DNA of 64,000 nt, taken from Flavobacteriales bacterium (GTDB taxonomy: Bacteria > Bacteroidota > Bacteroidia > Flavobacteriales_G > Salibacteraceae). The notes below the pieces were generated by a model, which had not been told where the DNA came from, did no database searches, and was given only the letters and a program-made list of their open reading frames with translations. The translations under genes were made by a program, and so were the position numbers. Each line of letters begins with the position of its first letter. Position 1 is the stretch's first letter. The DNA is taken from NCBI GenBank assembly GCA_013204105.1, contig JABMOM010000029.1:1-64000 (forward strand), written 5' to 3'. Of this stretch, positions 9,238 to 17,861 are shown piece by piece.

Positions 9238-10497
9238 ATGTTGGATCGGGTCCTTCACCTTCGTTTTACACTCTTTTTTTTATGTGCGCTAGCTGCACCT
9301 TTTGTGCGCGCCCAAGATTGTGTTGGAGGACAGATTTACAGTCAAGAAGCCTATCTCTATGGTCGGTTTGAAGTAGCCATGCGTTCCGCTGGTGTAAGTG
9401 GAGTTATCTCCTCCTTTTTTCTCTACAACCTTGATTTAGGGTGTAATTGGCCAGCGGAGAACAATGAAATCGATATAGAGATGACAGGAAACAGCGAAGA
9501 CGTCCTGTTCACTACGCACTATCCGGGCCCATGGTACATAACGGATACTTACTCTCCACCCTTTAATCCGCATGACAGCTTGCACCACTACGCCATCGAA
9601 TGGGAACCAGGCATCGTTCGGTGGTTCGTGGATGGCGCCTTGGTCAATACCCAAGATCACAGCACCATCGATGAATTGATCTACCCTATGCGGATTATGA
9701 TGAACCTTTGGGCCGTGGACAATGAAGCCTGGGCAGGACCATGGGACACCGCAAGCATGCCCCTTACCTCCCTGTACGATTACGTAAAGTGTTATACCTA
9801 TGCTCCAGGCACAGGGGATTACGGCACCAACGACAATTTCAAACTAGACTGGGAGGAATCTTTCGACGCATTGAACGAACAACGGTGGACAGTGGAGCAA
9901 TTTGGAGGTTTCGGAGGGAACTTCTGTTCTTTCGAATCCACTTCAGTTGTGATCGATAGCGGCATGATGACGCTCCGCATTGAAGCTCCCCAAGCACATG
10001 CGCAAGTGCAGACCAGTTTTTCTGTGGATACGCGCGCTGAGTCTCTTGGAGCAAGCGATGTGATCTTCTTGAATGGAAGCTTCAACGATTGGTGCGGGTC
10101 TTGTCAACCGATGCAGGAACAGGACGGCATTTGGACCACCTCGGTTGACTTAGATCCCGGGAAATACGAATACCTTTTTACTAAGAATATCTGGGAAGAG
10201 AATGGCAGCGCACCTTACCAAAGCGAGTGCGATTACAATCCTTGCGATGAATGGTTGAACTACGGAGTGCTGGTTCCTGTTGGCGCTGCCCCTATAGATT
10301 TGGAAACGGTCTGCTGGAGAGAATGCTTTGCGTGTGCCCCACTCTCAACTCGGTTTCTTCCCATTCAAAACAAAAAGGAAATTCTAGCTATCTACGACCT
10401 GATGGGGCGGTCCGTTGGTCCTACTTCAAGTGGCATGCTCATCTATCGTTATGACGACGGGTCCTTCGAAAAAAAGTTGGCAATCCCCATCGATTGA
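9238..10497 (+). CDS. secreted GH16 glucanase, circularly permuted, with glycan-binding-like domain
   Basis: Signal peptide at residues 1-25. GH16 part one (about 28-190) runs from GGQIYSQEA and GRFEVAMRSA through the catalytic EIDIE (E77 nucleophile, E81 acid/base) to MNLWAVDNEAWAG. The strands that normally come first in GH16 (LDWEESFDALNEQRW ... MMTLRIE, about 203-249) follow after it. This is the domain order of the Fibrobacter succinogenes 1,3-1,4-beta-glucanase, so lichenase-type activity on mixed-linkage beta-glucan is the best guess. Next comes an E-set/AMPK-like carbohydrate-binding module (FLNGSFNDWCGSC..., about 270-350), then a short degenerate T9SS-like tail (LAIYDLMGRSVG ... GMLIYRYDDG). 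Probably exported and surface-bound or released. No sugar-transport genes lie next to it. Confidence 0.88.
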   Translation: MLDRVLHLRFTLFFLCALAAPFVRAQDCVGGQIYSQEAYLYGRFEVAMRSAGVSGVISSFFLYNLDLGCNWPAENNEIDIEMTGNSEDVLFTTHYPGPWYITDTYSPPFNPHDSLHHYAIEWEPGIVRWFVDGALVNTQDHSTIDELIYPMRIMMNLWAVDNEAWAGPWDTASMPLTSLYDYVKCYTYAPGTGDYGTNDNFKLDWEESFDALNEQRWTVEQFGGFGGNFCSFESTSVVIDSGMMTLRIEAPQAHAQVQTSFSVDTRAESLGASDVIFLNGSFNDWCGSCQPMQEQDGIWTTSVDLDPGKYEYLFTKNIWEENGSAPYQSECDYNPCDEWLNYGVLVPVGAAPIDLETVCWRECFACAPLSTRFLPIQNKKEILAIYDLMGRSVGPTSSGMLIYRYDDGSFEKKLAIPID

Positions 10498-10561
10498 TTT
10501 ATGAAGCGGTGATGGACGTTTTGCAACGTTGAAAACCCCGGCCTTGGCTTTCCCATATGTT

Positions 10562-11224
10562 TCAGTCCTCACCGTCTGACTTAGGCCGATAGGAATACTT
10601 GATGCGGTAAGGCTTTCGCTGCTCCACGGTGTCATCACTCAGTTCTTCAAAGGGAATGGTCTCCTCCCATGCATCTTCCAACTCCTCTTCCAACTCCCAG
10701 CTGTACTTCGGGCGCTGCGGTCCTTCATCGCGGTAATAGAACGCCAGAATAACCCCCGCTAAAGCACCAAATAAGTGTCCTTCCCAAGAAATACCAGGTT
10801 GAATGGGCAATACACCCCAAACCATGGAGCCATAGAGGAATACTACAACGAGGGAAAGCGACATGAGTCTGAAATGCTTTCGGAAAACACCAGAGAAGAA
10901 AATGAAGGCAGCCAAGGCATAAATCACACCACTGAATCCGATATGGTTCCCATTTCTCGCTGCAATCCACATCCACACCCCACTCATGATCCAGCTCCAC
11001 AAGATGACGGGACGCGCCAATTTTCCATAGAAACTAAACAGTCCCAGCAGCAGCACAAATGCGGTAATGCTGTTATCGGTTATATGCTTCCAGTCCGCAT
11101 GGAGCAACGGATAGGTGAAAATACCAACAAGACCGTGCGCCGTCCTAGGCGCCAATCCCAAGTCCCGCAAATCAAAGGCAATCAATGCGTCTAACCCGAA
11201 GACCAACCACAGTGATCCGACCAA
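10562..11224 (-). CDS. rhomboid family intramembrane serine protease
   Basis: About six transmembrane helices. The rhomboid signatures are all present: HxxxxHxxxN (H42, H47, N51), the nucleophile in GFSG (S98) and the catalytic histidine in EGHLFGALAG (H150). A polar, acidic C-terminal tail of about 50 residues rich in Glu and Tyr follows. The substrate is unknown. The given start is a TTG; the frame is open further up to a stop near 11286 without any ATG, so a non-ATG start is needed and a few more N-terminal residues (YSLYSTIL) may belong to the first helix. The 3' end faces the GH16 gene. Confidence 0.9.
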   Translation of the reverse strand: MVGSLWLVFGLDALIAFDLRDLGLAPRTAHGLVGIFTYPLLHADWKHITDNSITAFVLLLGLFSFYGKLARPVILWSWIMSGVWMWIAARNGNHIGFSGVIYALAAFIFFSGVFRKHFRLMSLSLVVVFLYGSMVWGVLPIQPGISWEGHLFGALAGVILAFYYRDEGPQRPKYSWELEEELEDAWEETIPFEELSDDTVEQRKPYRIKYSYRPKSDGED

Positions 11225-11309
11225 TAAGATCGTGCTGTAGAGACTGTATTTTAAGTTCTTATTGATTTTTTGCTGAAATTAGAGCAATCTAAGCACAATT
11301 CTTTGACCT

Positions 11310-11810
11310 ATGAAAGTCCATTCTACCCTATTACTCTCGACCCTTTTCTTGGCAATGAGCGTACCAACGCTAGGACAAGACACAACGGCAGTTGAGGCCT
11401 ATGAAGTTTTGGAGATCAGCGGCATCATCAGCATCGATGACGATGGCGTGGAAGAAGCATTGGTAGAACTCTTCGAAGGCAATCAGGTTGTCGACGCATT
11501 TGAAACCAAGAAGAATGGCAAGTTTAAGTTCACCCTTTTCAACGACATGGTCTATACCATACAGATCAACAAAAAGGGGTATTACACCAAACGCATCTCA
11601 ATCAGTACGAAGCTTCCGGAAGGATACGACGACTTCGAAAAATTCCAATTTGACATCGGTCTAACCGCAAAAAACGCGGAAAAATACGACCCTTACTTAG
11701 CAGAGTATCCCTCTGCCTTGATTGCCTTTGATCAGCGTAAAAAGGAGTTCAGTTTTGACAAGGATTACACGAAGTCGTACTTCGATGAGATCCGTCTTTC
11801 CGACAAATAA
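11310..11810 (+). CDS. secreted protein with carboxypeptidase-regulatory-like domain
   Basis: Signal peptide at residues 1-23 (ending PTLGQ), then an approximately 85-residue beta-sandwich of the carboxypeptidase regulatory or CNA-B type: ISGIISIDDDGVEEALVELF, then KKNGKFKFTLF and YTIQINKKGYYTKRI. This is the pattern of small peptidase-associated domains in Bacteroidota periplasmic or outer-membrane proteins. The rest (from about residue 110) is charged and lacks a named domain. No T9SS tail. It is a single gene between rhomboid (divergent) and purC (convergent, 4 bases away). Function unknown. Confidence 0.75.
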   Translation: MKVHSTLLLSTLFLAMSVPTLGQDTTAVEAYEVLEISGIISIDDDGVEEALVELFEGNQVVDAFETKKNGKFKFTLFNDMVYTIQINKKGYYTKRISISTKLPEGYDDFEKFQFDIGLTAKNAEKYDPYLAEYPSALIAFDQRKKEFSFDKDYTKSYFDEIRLSDK

Positions 11811-11814
11811 TCGG

Positions 11815-12771
11815 CTATGTCAGATTGTCTTGGATCCAAGAGGCAATGTTTGACTCTACCCGGGTCTGAATGCGATCGGTGTCTGCTTTTATAAAGCGAT
11901 CCCCTGTAATCTTCTCAAAGAGCTCGATGTAGCGGTCGCTTACGACCTTCACAAAATCATCTGGCATAACGGGCATGCTTTGCCCCTCCAGTCCCTGAAA
12001 ACCATTGCTTATCAACCATTGGCGGACAAACTCCTTGCTCAGTTGCTTTTGGTCCTCCCCCCGCTCCTGCCGCTCCTCGTAGCCTTCGGCGTAGAAATAC
12101 CGGGAAGAGTCGGGTGTATGGATCTCATCGATCAGCGTGATCGTGTCATCAGGGGCAATGCCGAATTCATACTTGGTATCCACTAGGATCAATCCCTGAG
12201 CGGCGGCAATCTCGGTCCCACGTTGGAACAAGGCGCGCGTATATTCCTCCAACTTGAGGTAAATCGACTCCTCTATAATGCCTTTGCCTAAGATGTCCTC
12301 CCTTGAGATATCCTCGTCGTGGCCTTCGTCTGCTTTCGTGGCTGGGGTGATGATGGGCGAAGGAAAGCGATCACTCTCACGCATACCTTCTGGCATGTCA
12401 ACACCGCAAATCAAGCGCTTGCCTGTACGGTATTCTCTCCAAGCATGGCCACTGAGGTAACCTCGAATCACCATTTCCACCTTGATCGGATCACACTTGA
12501 GTCCAACGGTTACGTTAGGATCCGGAACAGCAACCATCCAGTTCGGAACGATGTCGCGTGTGGCGTCCAGGAAGCGAGCTGCCAATTGATTCAACACCTG
12601 CCCTTTGAACGGAATGCCTTTCGGAAGGACATGGTCAAACGCAGAAATGCGGTCGCTGGCCACCATGGCTAGGTGTTTTTCCCCGATGTGGTATACATCG
12701 CGCACCTTTCCTCGGTACATTTTTTTTTGTCCCGGAAAGTGATAATTCGTCTCCTTGAGTGCTTCTGCCAT
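11815..12771 (-). CDS. purC: phosphoribosylaminoimidazole-succinocarboxamide synthase
   Basis: Makes SAICAR from CAIR, aspartate and ATP in purine synthesis. At 318 residues it is the longer form found in Bacteroidota and eukaryotes rather than the 240-residue enterobacterial form. Signatures: [12 protein letters not shown] with [12 protein letters not shown] at the N-terminus (ATP site), the middle [19 protein letters not shown], and [12 protein letters not shown] near the end. It lies 11 bases downstream of phoH on the same strand, so the two are probably cotranscribed. The start [20 protein letters not shown] is the family norm. Confidence 0.95.
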   Translation of the reverse strand: MAEALKETNYHFPGQKKMYRGKVRDVYHIGEKHLAMVASDRISAFDHVLPKGIPFKGQVLNQLAARFLDATRDIVPNWMVAVPDPNVTVGLKCDPIKVEMVIRGYLSGHAWREYRTGKRLICGVDMPEGMRESDRFPSPIITPATKADEGHDEDISREDILGKGIIEESIYLKLEEYTRALFQRGTEIAAAQGLILVDTKYEFGIAPDDTITLIDEIHTPDSSRYFYAEGYEERQERGEDQKQLSKEFVRQWLISNGFQGLEGQSMPVMPDDFVKVVSDRYIELFEKITGDRFIKADTDRIQTRVESNIASWIQDNLT

Positions 12772-12782
12772 GATATGATGAA

Positions 12783-13748
12783 TCAGGATTTCTTGGTTCT
12801 TGTCTTCGATGCCTTCTCGTCTGCAAGCTCATACCGCTCTATGATGCTTTCTACCAATTTGTGCCGCACTACGTCACGCTTGTCCAGCTTAATGTTGGCC
12901 ACACCTTTCACCCCTTCTAGGATGTCCATCGAATGTAGTAATCCGCTGTCGATGTGCTTTGGAAGGTCTATTTGACTGGCATCTCCCGTTACGATGAACT
13001 TGGAGCCTCGCCCCATACGCGTAAGGAACATGCGCATTTGATTGGCACTTGTATTTTGCGCCTCGTCCAAGATAACGAAGGCATTCGCCAAGGTCCGTCC
13101 ACGCATGAATGCAAGGGGAGCGATTTCGATCACGCCACGTTCCAAAAACTTGCTGAGCTTATCGTGCGGCACCATGTCAAAAAGAGCGTCGTACAACGGA
13201 CGGAGATAGGGGTCGAGCTTCTCCTTCAAATCGCCCGGTAGAAAGCCTAAACTCTCCCCTGCCTCAACGGCTGGACGCGTCAACACGATGCGTTGAACTT
13301 CTTTATCCTTCAAGGCTTTCACAGCGAGCGCTACGGCGGTATACGTCTTTCCAGTGCCAGCTGGCCCAACGGCAAACAACATGTCATGCTTGCCCATGAG
13401 CTCTACCATCTTGAGCTGATTCGGTGTACGGGCTTTGATTACTTTACCATTGTTTCCGTATAGCAACACAGCATCATCCGCCTTGATCTCAGGATTTTCT
13501 GAGCGAAGCAAATTCTTCACGTCGTTGTCGTCGAGACGGTTGTACTGGTTAAGAAAATCGATGAGGTCTTTCCACTTTGCTTCGAACTCATTCAATTCCT
13601 TCTGAGGGCCTAACACTTTTACCTGATCACCACGCGCGATCAGTTTCAAAGCAGAAAAGTGCTTACGCAGCACCAGCAGATTAGCGTTGTTTACTCCGAG
13701 GATGTCCACTGGGTGGACGTCGTCAAATTGTATGATCAGTTCGTGCAA
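12783..13748 (-). CDS. phoH: PhoH family ATPase
   Basis: A PhoH-type P-loop ATPase, predicted to act on RNA. An N-terminal KH-like region ([13 protein letters not shown]) precedes the Walker A motif GPAGTGKT and Walker B FVILDEAQ; the C-terminal end is basic (KASKTRTKK). The open frame reaches a TTG at 13805, but that codon overlaps a -7-like sequence (13803-13810), and alignment to the usual N-terminus favours the TTG at 13748 ([10 protein letters not shown]). The other start would add 19 residues. Followed by purC after 11 bases. In other bacteria PhoH-type proteins are linked to phosphate starvation or to rRNA maturation; nothing here decides between them. Confidence 0.9.
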   Translation of the reverse strand: MHELIIQFDDVHPVDILGVNNANLLVLRKHFSALKLIARGDQVKVLGPQKELNEFEAKWKDLIDFLNQYNRLDDNDVKNLLRSENPEIKADDAVLLYGNNGKVIKARTPNQLKMVELMGKHDMLFAVGPAGTGKTYTAVALAVKALKDKEVQRIVLTRPAVEAGESLGFLPGDLKEKLDPYLRPLYDALFDMVPHDKLSKFLERGVIEIAPLAFMRGRTLANAFVILDEAQNTSANQMRMFLTRMGRGSKFIVTGDASQIDLPKHIDSGLLHSMDILEGVKGVANIKLDKRDVVRHKLVESIIERYELADEKASKTRTKKS

Positions 13749-13842
13749 GCAGTTATCAATATTCAGGTTACGCCCCGCAGGATTTCCTACTTTCGCGCTA
13801 CGCAAAGAAAGAAATTTCTCAGCGGGAAACTAAGGTGATTTT

Positions 13843-14619
13843 ATGCCCATAATAACACTGACATCAGACCTGGGACTCGAAGACCATTACCTCGCCATGG
13901 TAAAGGCAAAGATCCTATCCCAAAACCCTGACGCACAGATTATTGATGTCAATCACTCCATCCACAAGTTTAATATTGCTGAAGCCGCTTTTGTACTCAA
14001 GACGATGCTGAAGGAGTTTCCAAAAGACACCATCCACATCGTAGCGGTAGGCACCCAAGCCATCGACGACATCACACACTTAGGAATTCGCTACCAAGAT
14101 CAATACATCCTAACCGCGGATACTGGACTGTTTAGCCTAATCGCTGAGCAGCACCCTGACCTTGTGGTTGAACTGCAAATGAAGGTAGATACCGACGTAA
14201 GGACCTTTCCTATGCGCGACTTGTACGCGCCAGCTGCGGTTTATCTATCAAATGGCGGAACACTTGAGGTGATTGGAAGACGTGTGGAATCTTACGAAGA
14301 GCGGGTTCTCCTAAAGCCTACAACTGGAAGTGATTACATCAAGGGGGCCGTTATCTATGTTGACGGCTACGGAAATGCCATTTCCAATATCGATGAAAAG
14401 CTGATCAAGGAGATTGGGAAAGGACGAGAATTCCTGATCGGTTTTGTGCAGAAAGGCTACGAAATGACCGAAATCAAGCTGCGCTATTCCGATGTTACGA
14501 TGGGAGAGCGTCTTGCCTTGATCAATAGCGCTGGTCACCTTGAGATTGCGATCAATCAAGGGCACGCAGCCGACTTGCTCGGCCTCAACGTCGGTGAATC
14601 CGTAATCATGACATTCTAA
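13843..14619 (+). CDS. SAM hydrolase / SAM-dependent halogenase family protein (DUF62)
   Basis: 258 residues matching the S-adenosylmethionine hydroxide adenosyltransferase family, which cleaves SAM to adenosine and methionine with water; fluorinases and chlorinases belong to the same fold. The N-terminal TLTSDLGLEDHYLAMVKA and VNHSI carry the conserved Asp and His, and MRDLYAPAAVYLSNGG carries the RD pair, so the Asp-Arg-His set typical of the hydrolase branch seems complete. I see no reason to propose a halogenase. It is the first gene of a five-gene operon with gaps or overlaps of 2, -4, -4 and -4 bases. Confidence 0.9.
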   Translation: MPIITLTSDLGLEDHYLAMVKAKILSQNPDAQIIDVNHSIHKFNIAEAAFVLKTMLKEFPKDTIHIVAVGTQAIDDITHLGIRYQDQYILTADTGLFSLIAEQHPDLVVELQMKVDTDVRTFPMRDLYAPAAVYLSNGGTLEVIGRRVESYEERVLLKPTTGSDYIKGAVIYVDGYGNAISNIDEKLIKEIGKGREFLIGFVQKGYEMTEIKLRYSDVTMGERLALINSAGHLEIAINQGHAADLLGLNVGESVIMTF

Positions 14620-14621
14620 GC

Positions 14622-14906
14622 ATGCTTCGAATCGTAAAGATGACATTCAAAAAAGAGTTGTTGGAGGAATTCCTGCACATTTTTGAGATCTCCAAACCCA
14701 AGATTGAAGCCTTTCCCGGCTGCCTAAAGGTGGACTTGGTGCAAGACATTAAGGAACCGTGTACCTTGATGACCCACAGCATATGGGAAGGCCCTGAGGC
14801 CTTAGAAGCGTACCGGAATTCAGAACTATTCAAAGCAACATGGGCCAAGACGAAGGTGTTGTTTGACGGCAAACCTGAGGCTTGGAGTGTTGAGAAAATT
14901 AGATGA
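14622..14906 (+). CDS. antibiotic biosynthesis monooxygenase (ABM) family protein
   Basis: A 94-residue single ABM/dimeric ferredoxin-like domain: LRIVKMTFKKELLEEFLHIF, then KIEAFPGCLKVDLVQD, HSIWEGPEALEAYRNSELFKATWA. The pattern of a beta strand, a helix, FPGC and a W-x-x-x-EAL-x-x-Y motif is the family signature. Members form dimers that oxidise quinones or act in haem degradation; others have no known activity. It starts 2 bases after the SAM hydrolase-like gene and overlaps the next one by four bases. Confidence 0.85.
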   Translation: MLRIVKMTFKKELLEEFLHIFEISKPKIEAFPGCLKVDLVQDIKEPCTLMTHSIWEGPEALEAYRNSELFKATWAKTKVLFDGKPEAWSVEKIR

Positions 14907-15439
14907 TGATGGAAGAAAAAGGAAGAAGCAAGCGCATCGAAGAAATGATTGCCGATCTCAAGTCAAAGAACAATCGACGTGTAATCGGAGCACTCAAAAT
15001 GGTTCCGCACGAAGGAAGCCCGGAAATGATCGAACCGATGTTTGCTTTGTTTAGCGAGATCCAGACCAAGGATGTTCGGATCCTGCTCGAAAAGACGCTG
15101 AACAACCTAAAAGACTCTAATTGCATCCTCCCGATGGTCAATATCCTTCGTGATTCGAAGCGCCCAGAAGTGCATAAAGAGGTATTAAATAGCATTTGGC
15201 AGTCAGGCTTGGATGTCGCAGAAGAACTTCCAATCCTCATCGACATCGCCGCATCCGGTGACTTTATGACGACCGTAGAGGTCGTAACCGTCATTGAGAA
15301 CCTTGAATTTGACAATGACACCCTCCTAACCGATGCCATCGTTAGGATGGATGAAATGGTGCAAAAACAAGGCGAAAAGCAGGAATTGCTCGTCAGCCTC
15401 CGTCAGCTCTTGCTCGATAAACTGCTAGGAGAGCAATGA
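14903..15439 (+). CDS. HEAT-repeat-like protein of unknown function
   Basis: 178 residues, predicted all-helical, with helix pairs resembling HEAT repeats (for example RVIGALKMVPHEGSPEMIEP, PMVNILRDSKRPEVHKEVLN, VVTVIENL), preceded by a charged N-terminus. No catalytic motif, signal peptide or membrane segment. Starts within the end of the ABM gene and overlaps the hemerythrin-like gene by four bases, so it is translationally coupled in the operon. A scaffold or adaptor role would fit HEAT proteins, but this is only inference. Confidence 0.75.
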   Translation: MMMEEKGRSKRIEEMIADLKSKNNRRVIGALKMVPHEGSPEMIEPMFALFSEIQTKDVRILLEKTLNNLKDSNCILPMVNILRDSKRPEVHKEVLNSIWQSGLDVAEELPILIDIAASGDFMTTVEVVTVIENLEFDNDTLLTDAIVRMDEMVQKQGEKQELLVSLRQLLLDKLLGEQ

Positions 15440-15876
15440 GTGGTGATGCGCATCCATTGATGCAGACTTTAAAGCGCAATCACAGTTCCATGCAAGCCTT
15501 GTCAACGCAGCTGCAAGCGCTTCAACTGCATGACCCCGTCGGACTCGCCAGAACGGCAGTGGAGGTTTTTCACAGACAACTCCTGCCCCACTTCCGAATG
15601 GAAGAGGAAATTGTGTGCGCTTTCGTCGCAGGGCGAAACGAAGACCTTGACCAAATCATCTACATCCTAAAAGATGACCACGCGGAAATCGAGGTGCTGT
15701 TCAGAAAACTTGAAAGCGAAGTCAACCAATTGAGCTTACTTCGCGCCATTGGGTCACTCTTGGAAGAACATGTTCGCACAGAAGAAGCGGATTTTTTCGA
15801 CCTCTTAGAGGCGTCCCTTACTCCCGAAGAATCTACCCATCTACAACAACAGATCGAAAGAGCATCCAAGCCATGA
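15436..15876 (+). CDS. hemerythrin-like HHE domain protein
   Basis: A 146-residue four-helix bundle with the spaced metal ligands of hemerythrin-like proteins: KRNHSSMQ, HFRMEEE, DDHAEIEV and EEHVRTEE. A di-iron centre that binds oxygen, NO or peroxide is expected from the family. No signal peptide, so cytoplasmic. It is coupled by 4-base overlaps to the HEAT-like gene before it and to the RlmD-type gene after it, which carries an iron-sulfur motif; a shared oxygen- or iron-related role is possible but not shown. Confidence 0.88.
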   Translation: MSGDAHPLMQTLKRNHSSMQALSTQLQALQLHDPVGLARTAVEVFHRQLLPHFRMEEEIVCAFVAGRNEDLDQIIYILKDDHAEIEVLFRKLESEVNQLSLLRAIGSLLEEHVRTEEADFFDLLEASLTPEESTHLQQQIERASKP

Positions 15877-17288
15877 AGAAAGGAACACTCATAGAAGGAA
15901 TTGAAATCGTTGATTTGGGCGCAAAAGGAAAGGTGATTGGTAAAAAGGATGGGCAAGCCTTCCTCACCAAAGGCGTGATACCGGGTGATATTGTCAGTAT
16001 TCTGGTTCGCAAGAACAAGAAAGGCATGAAGGAAGGAGTCGCTAAACGGATAGAAAAGCCATCCGCAGACCGCGTGGAAGCGCGTTGTGCTCATCAGAAG
16101 TATTGCGGCGGCTGCAGTTGGCAAGAGCTAGATTACGCAAAGCAAATCGAATACAAAGAGCGCAACGTCCTGCAACAACTTCGACGCATTGGAGGACTTA
16201 CGGAGTTTACCGCGGAACCGATCATGGGAGCAGAAAAGATCTACGGCTATCGAAATAAGATGGAATTCACCTTTATCCAGGAGCGATGGCTTACTCCAGA
16301 GGAAATTTCTACGGGAGATGTCATCCCAAAAGATCAAGGACTCGGATTCCACGTGCCCGGTCGGTTTGACTGGGTCTTGCACATTGACGAATGCCACTTG
16401 CAAGAAAGCGAACACAATGCCATGCGCAATTTCCTCTTTACCGAAGCACAGAAATTAGAACTCTCCTTCTACCACCCACGGTTGAAAGAAGGCATCCTCC
16501 GAAATGCAGTGTTGCGCAACAATCGCAAAGGCGAATGGATGGTCTTGATGATTGTCAAGGAGCAAACGGCTGAGGTAGATAGCCTTTACAAGAAAATGTT
16601 GGAGCAGTTTCCAAACATCCTTTCACTGTGGTCGATCATCAATACAAAAGTCAACGACACTTTCACGGACTGTCCTGCAACCTTGATCCACGGAGATGCC
16701 AACCTCACGGAGACCTTCACGCGTCCAGATGGGGGCACTTTGGATTATTTGATAGGGCCTAAGAGCTTTTTCCAAACCAACAGTCACCAAGCAGAACGAC
16801 TGTATAGCCTAATCCATGATTGGGCCGGTTTGAGTGGAGATGAGTTGGTGTACGACCTCTATACGGGAACGGGGAGTATAGCCCTTTACCTTGCCAATAA
16901 AGCGCGCAAGGTCGTCGGTATTGAGTACGTTCCTGAAGCCATCGCTGATGCAGAAGAAAACGCACGCATAAACGAAGTGACCAATTGCGACTTCTACGCC
17001 GGCGACATGAGGGAGATATTAACGGAAATATTTGTGGCAGAGCACGGCACTCCCGATGTGCTGATAACAGATCCGCCAAGGGCTGGTATGCACGGTGATG
17101 TAGTGCAGTGCATCTTATCCGTGTCACCAAAAAGGATCGTCTATGTAAGCTGTGATCCCGCAACCCAGGCACGAGACTTGGCCCTTTTGAAAGTGAAGTA
17201 TGACGTGATAAAAACGAGGGCGGTAGACATGTTCCCACACACGAGTCATGTCGAGAACGTAGCCTTATTGACCTTGCGAGGAGAGTAA
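15873..17288 (+). CDS. rlmD: 23S rRNA (uracil-5-)-methyltransferase, RlmD/RumA type
   Basis: 471 residues: N-terminal TRAM-like RNA-binding part (KGTLIEGIEIVDLG), then the cysteines of a 4Fe-4S cluster (CAHQKYCGGCSW, plus CHL further on), then a SAM-dependent methyltransferase domain with YDLYTGTGSIALYLA, TDPPRAGMHGD and the nucleophilic cysteine in VSCDPATQARDL. Methylates a uridine in 23S rRNA at C5. RlmD is the best match of the family, but RlmD and RlmCD cannot be told apart from sequence alone. Last gene of the SAM hydrolase-like operon. The 3' end overlaps coaE by 24 bases on the opposite strand. Confidence 0.9.
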   Translation: MKKGTLIEGIEIVDLGAKGKVIGKKDGQAFLTKGVIPGDIVSILVRKNKKGMKEGVAKRIEKPSADRVEARCAHQKYCGGCSWQELDYAKQIEYKERNVLQQLRRIGGLTEFTAEPIMGAEKIYGYRNKMEFTFIQERWLTPEEISTGDVIPKDQGLGFHVPGRFDWVLHIDECHLQESEHNAMRNFLFTEAQKLELSFYHPRLKEGILRNAVLRNNRKGEWMVLMIVKEQTAEVDSLYKKMLEQFPNILSLWSIINTKVNDTFTDCPATLIHGDANLTETFTRPDGGTLDYLIGPKSFFQTNSHQAERLYSLIHDWAGLSGDELVYDLYTGTGSIALYLANKARKVVGIEYVPEAIADAEENARINEVTNCDFYAGDMREILTEIFVAEHGTPDVLITDPPRAGMHGDVVQCILSVSPKRIVYVSCDPATQARDLALLKVKYDVIKTRAVDMFPHTSHVENVALLTLRGE

Positions 17289-17861
17289 TCGGTGGATTCT
17301 GACCACTTGCTGGATCAAGGATCGTTCGCCGCTGTTGTCAACGACGTAATCGCTCAGTGCAGCCACTTTTTCCTGCGCCCATTGGCTCTTCATCCGAGCT
17401 TCCACCTCTGCATGACTGACACCATCGCGATCCATGATGCGTTGTATTCGAATGGCGTCATCAGCACGCACGGCAATTAAATGATCACATTGGCTGGCCG
17501 CCCCGCTTTCAAATAGGATCGCAGCTTCCTTAAGGCAGTACGCTGTACCTGCCGGGAGTGCCATGACCCATGCCTCCGTGCTGCGCTTTACGGCCGGATG
17601 AATGATTGCATTTAAACTTTCCAATAGTACCGGATCGGCAAACACCTTGGATGCAATGGCCTTCCGGTCTGCCCTTCCTTCTGGAAGATATACCTCCTCG
17701 CCCAGCAACTTTTTAACCGCGGCGATTACTGCCATGTCGTTGTCTAGAACGCGCCTTCCTTGAGCATCGGAGTTGAATACAGAAATAGACATGCTCGCAA
17801 AAACCTGAGCCACGGTAGTTTTACCACTACCTATCCCTCCAGTAATTCCTACGACTTTCAT
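17265..17861 (-). CDS. coaE: dephospho-CoA kinase
   Basis: Last step of coenzyme A synthesis: phosphorylates the 3'-OH of dephospho-CoA with ATP. P-loop GGIGSGKTT at residues 8-16 of MKVVGITGG..., then the CoA-binding part (AVKRSTEAWV) and the LID (RDGVSHAEVEAR). The frame is open to 17930, but the ATG at 17861 gives the family N-terminus and the four-base overlap (ATGA) with the YbbR-like gene upstream. The gene ends 24 bases inside the 3' end of rlmD (convergent). Confidence 0.95.
   Translation of the reverse strand: MKVVGITGGIGSGKTTVAQVFASMSISVFNSDAQGRRVLDNDMAVIAAVKKLLGEEVYLPEGRADRKAIASKVFADPVLLESLNAIIHPAVKRSTEAWVMALPAGTAYCLKEAAILFESGAASQCDHLIAVRADDAIRIQRIMDRDGVSHAEVEARMKSQWAQEKVAALSDYVVDNSGERSLIQQVVRIHRLLSSQGQ

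Noticed and set aside
13843-14619. Fluorinase or chlorinase activity for the DUF62 protein
   Set aside because: The Asp, Arg and His of the hydrolase branch seem present, and no halometabolite genes lie around it.
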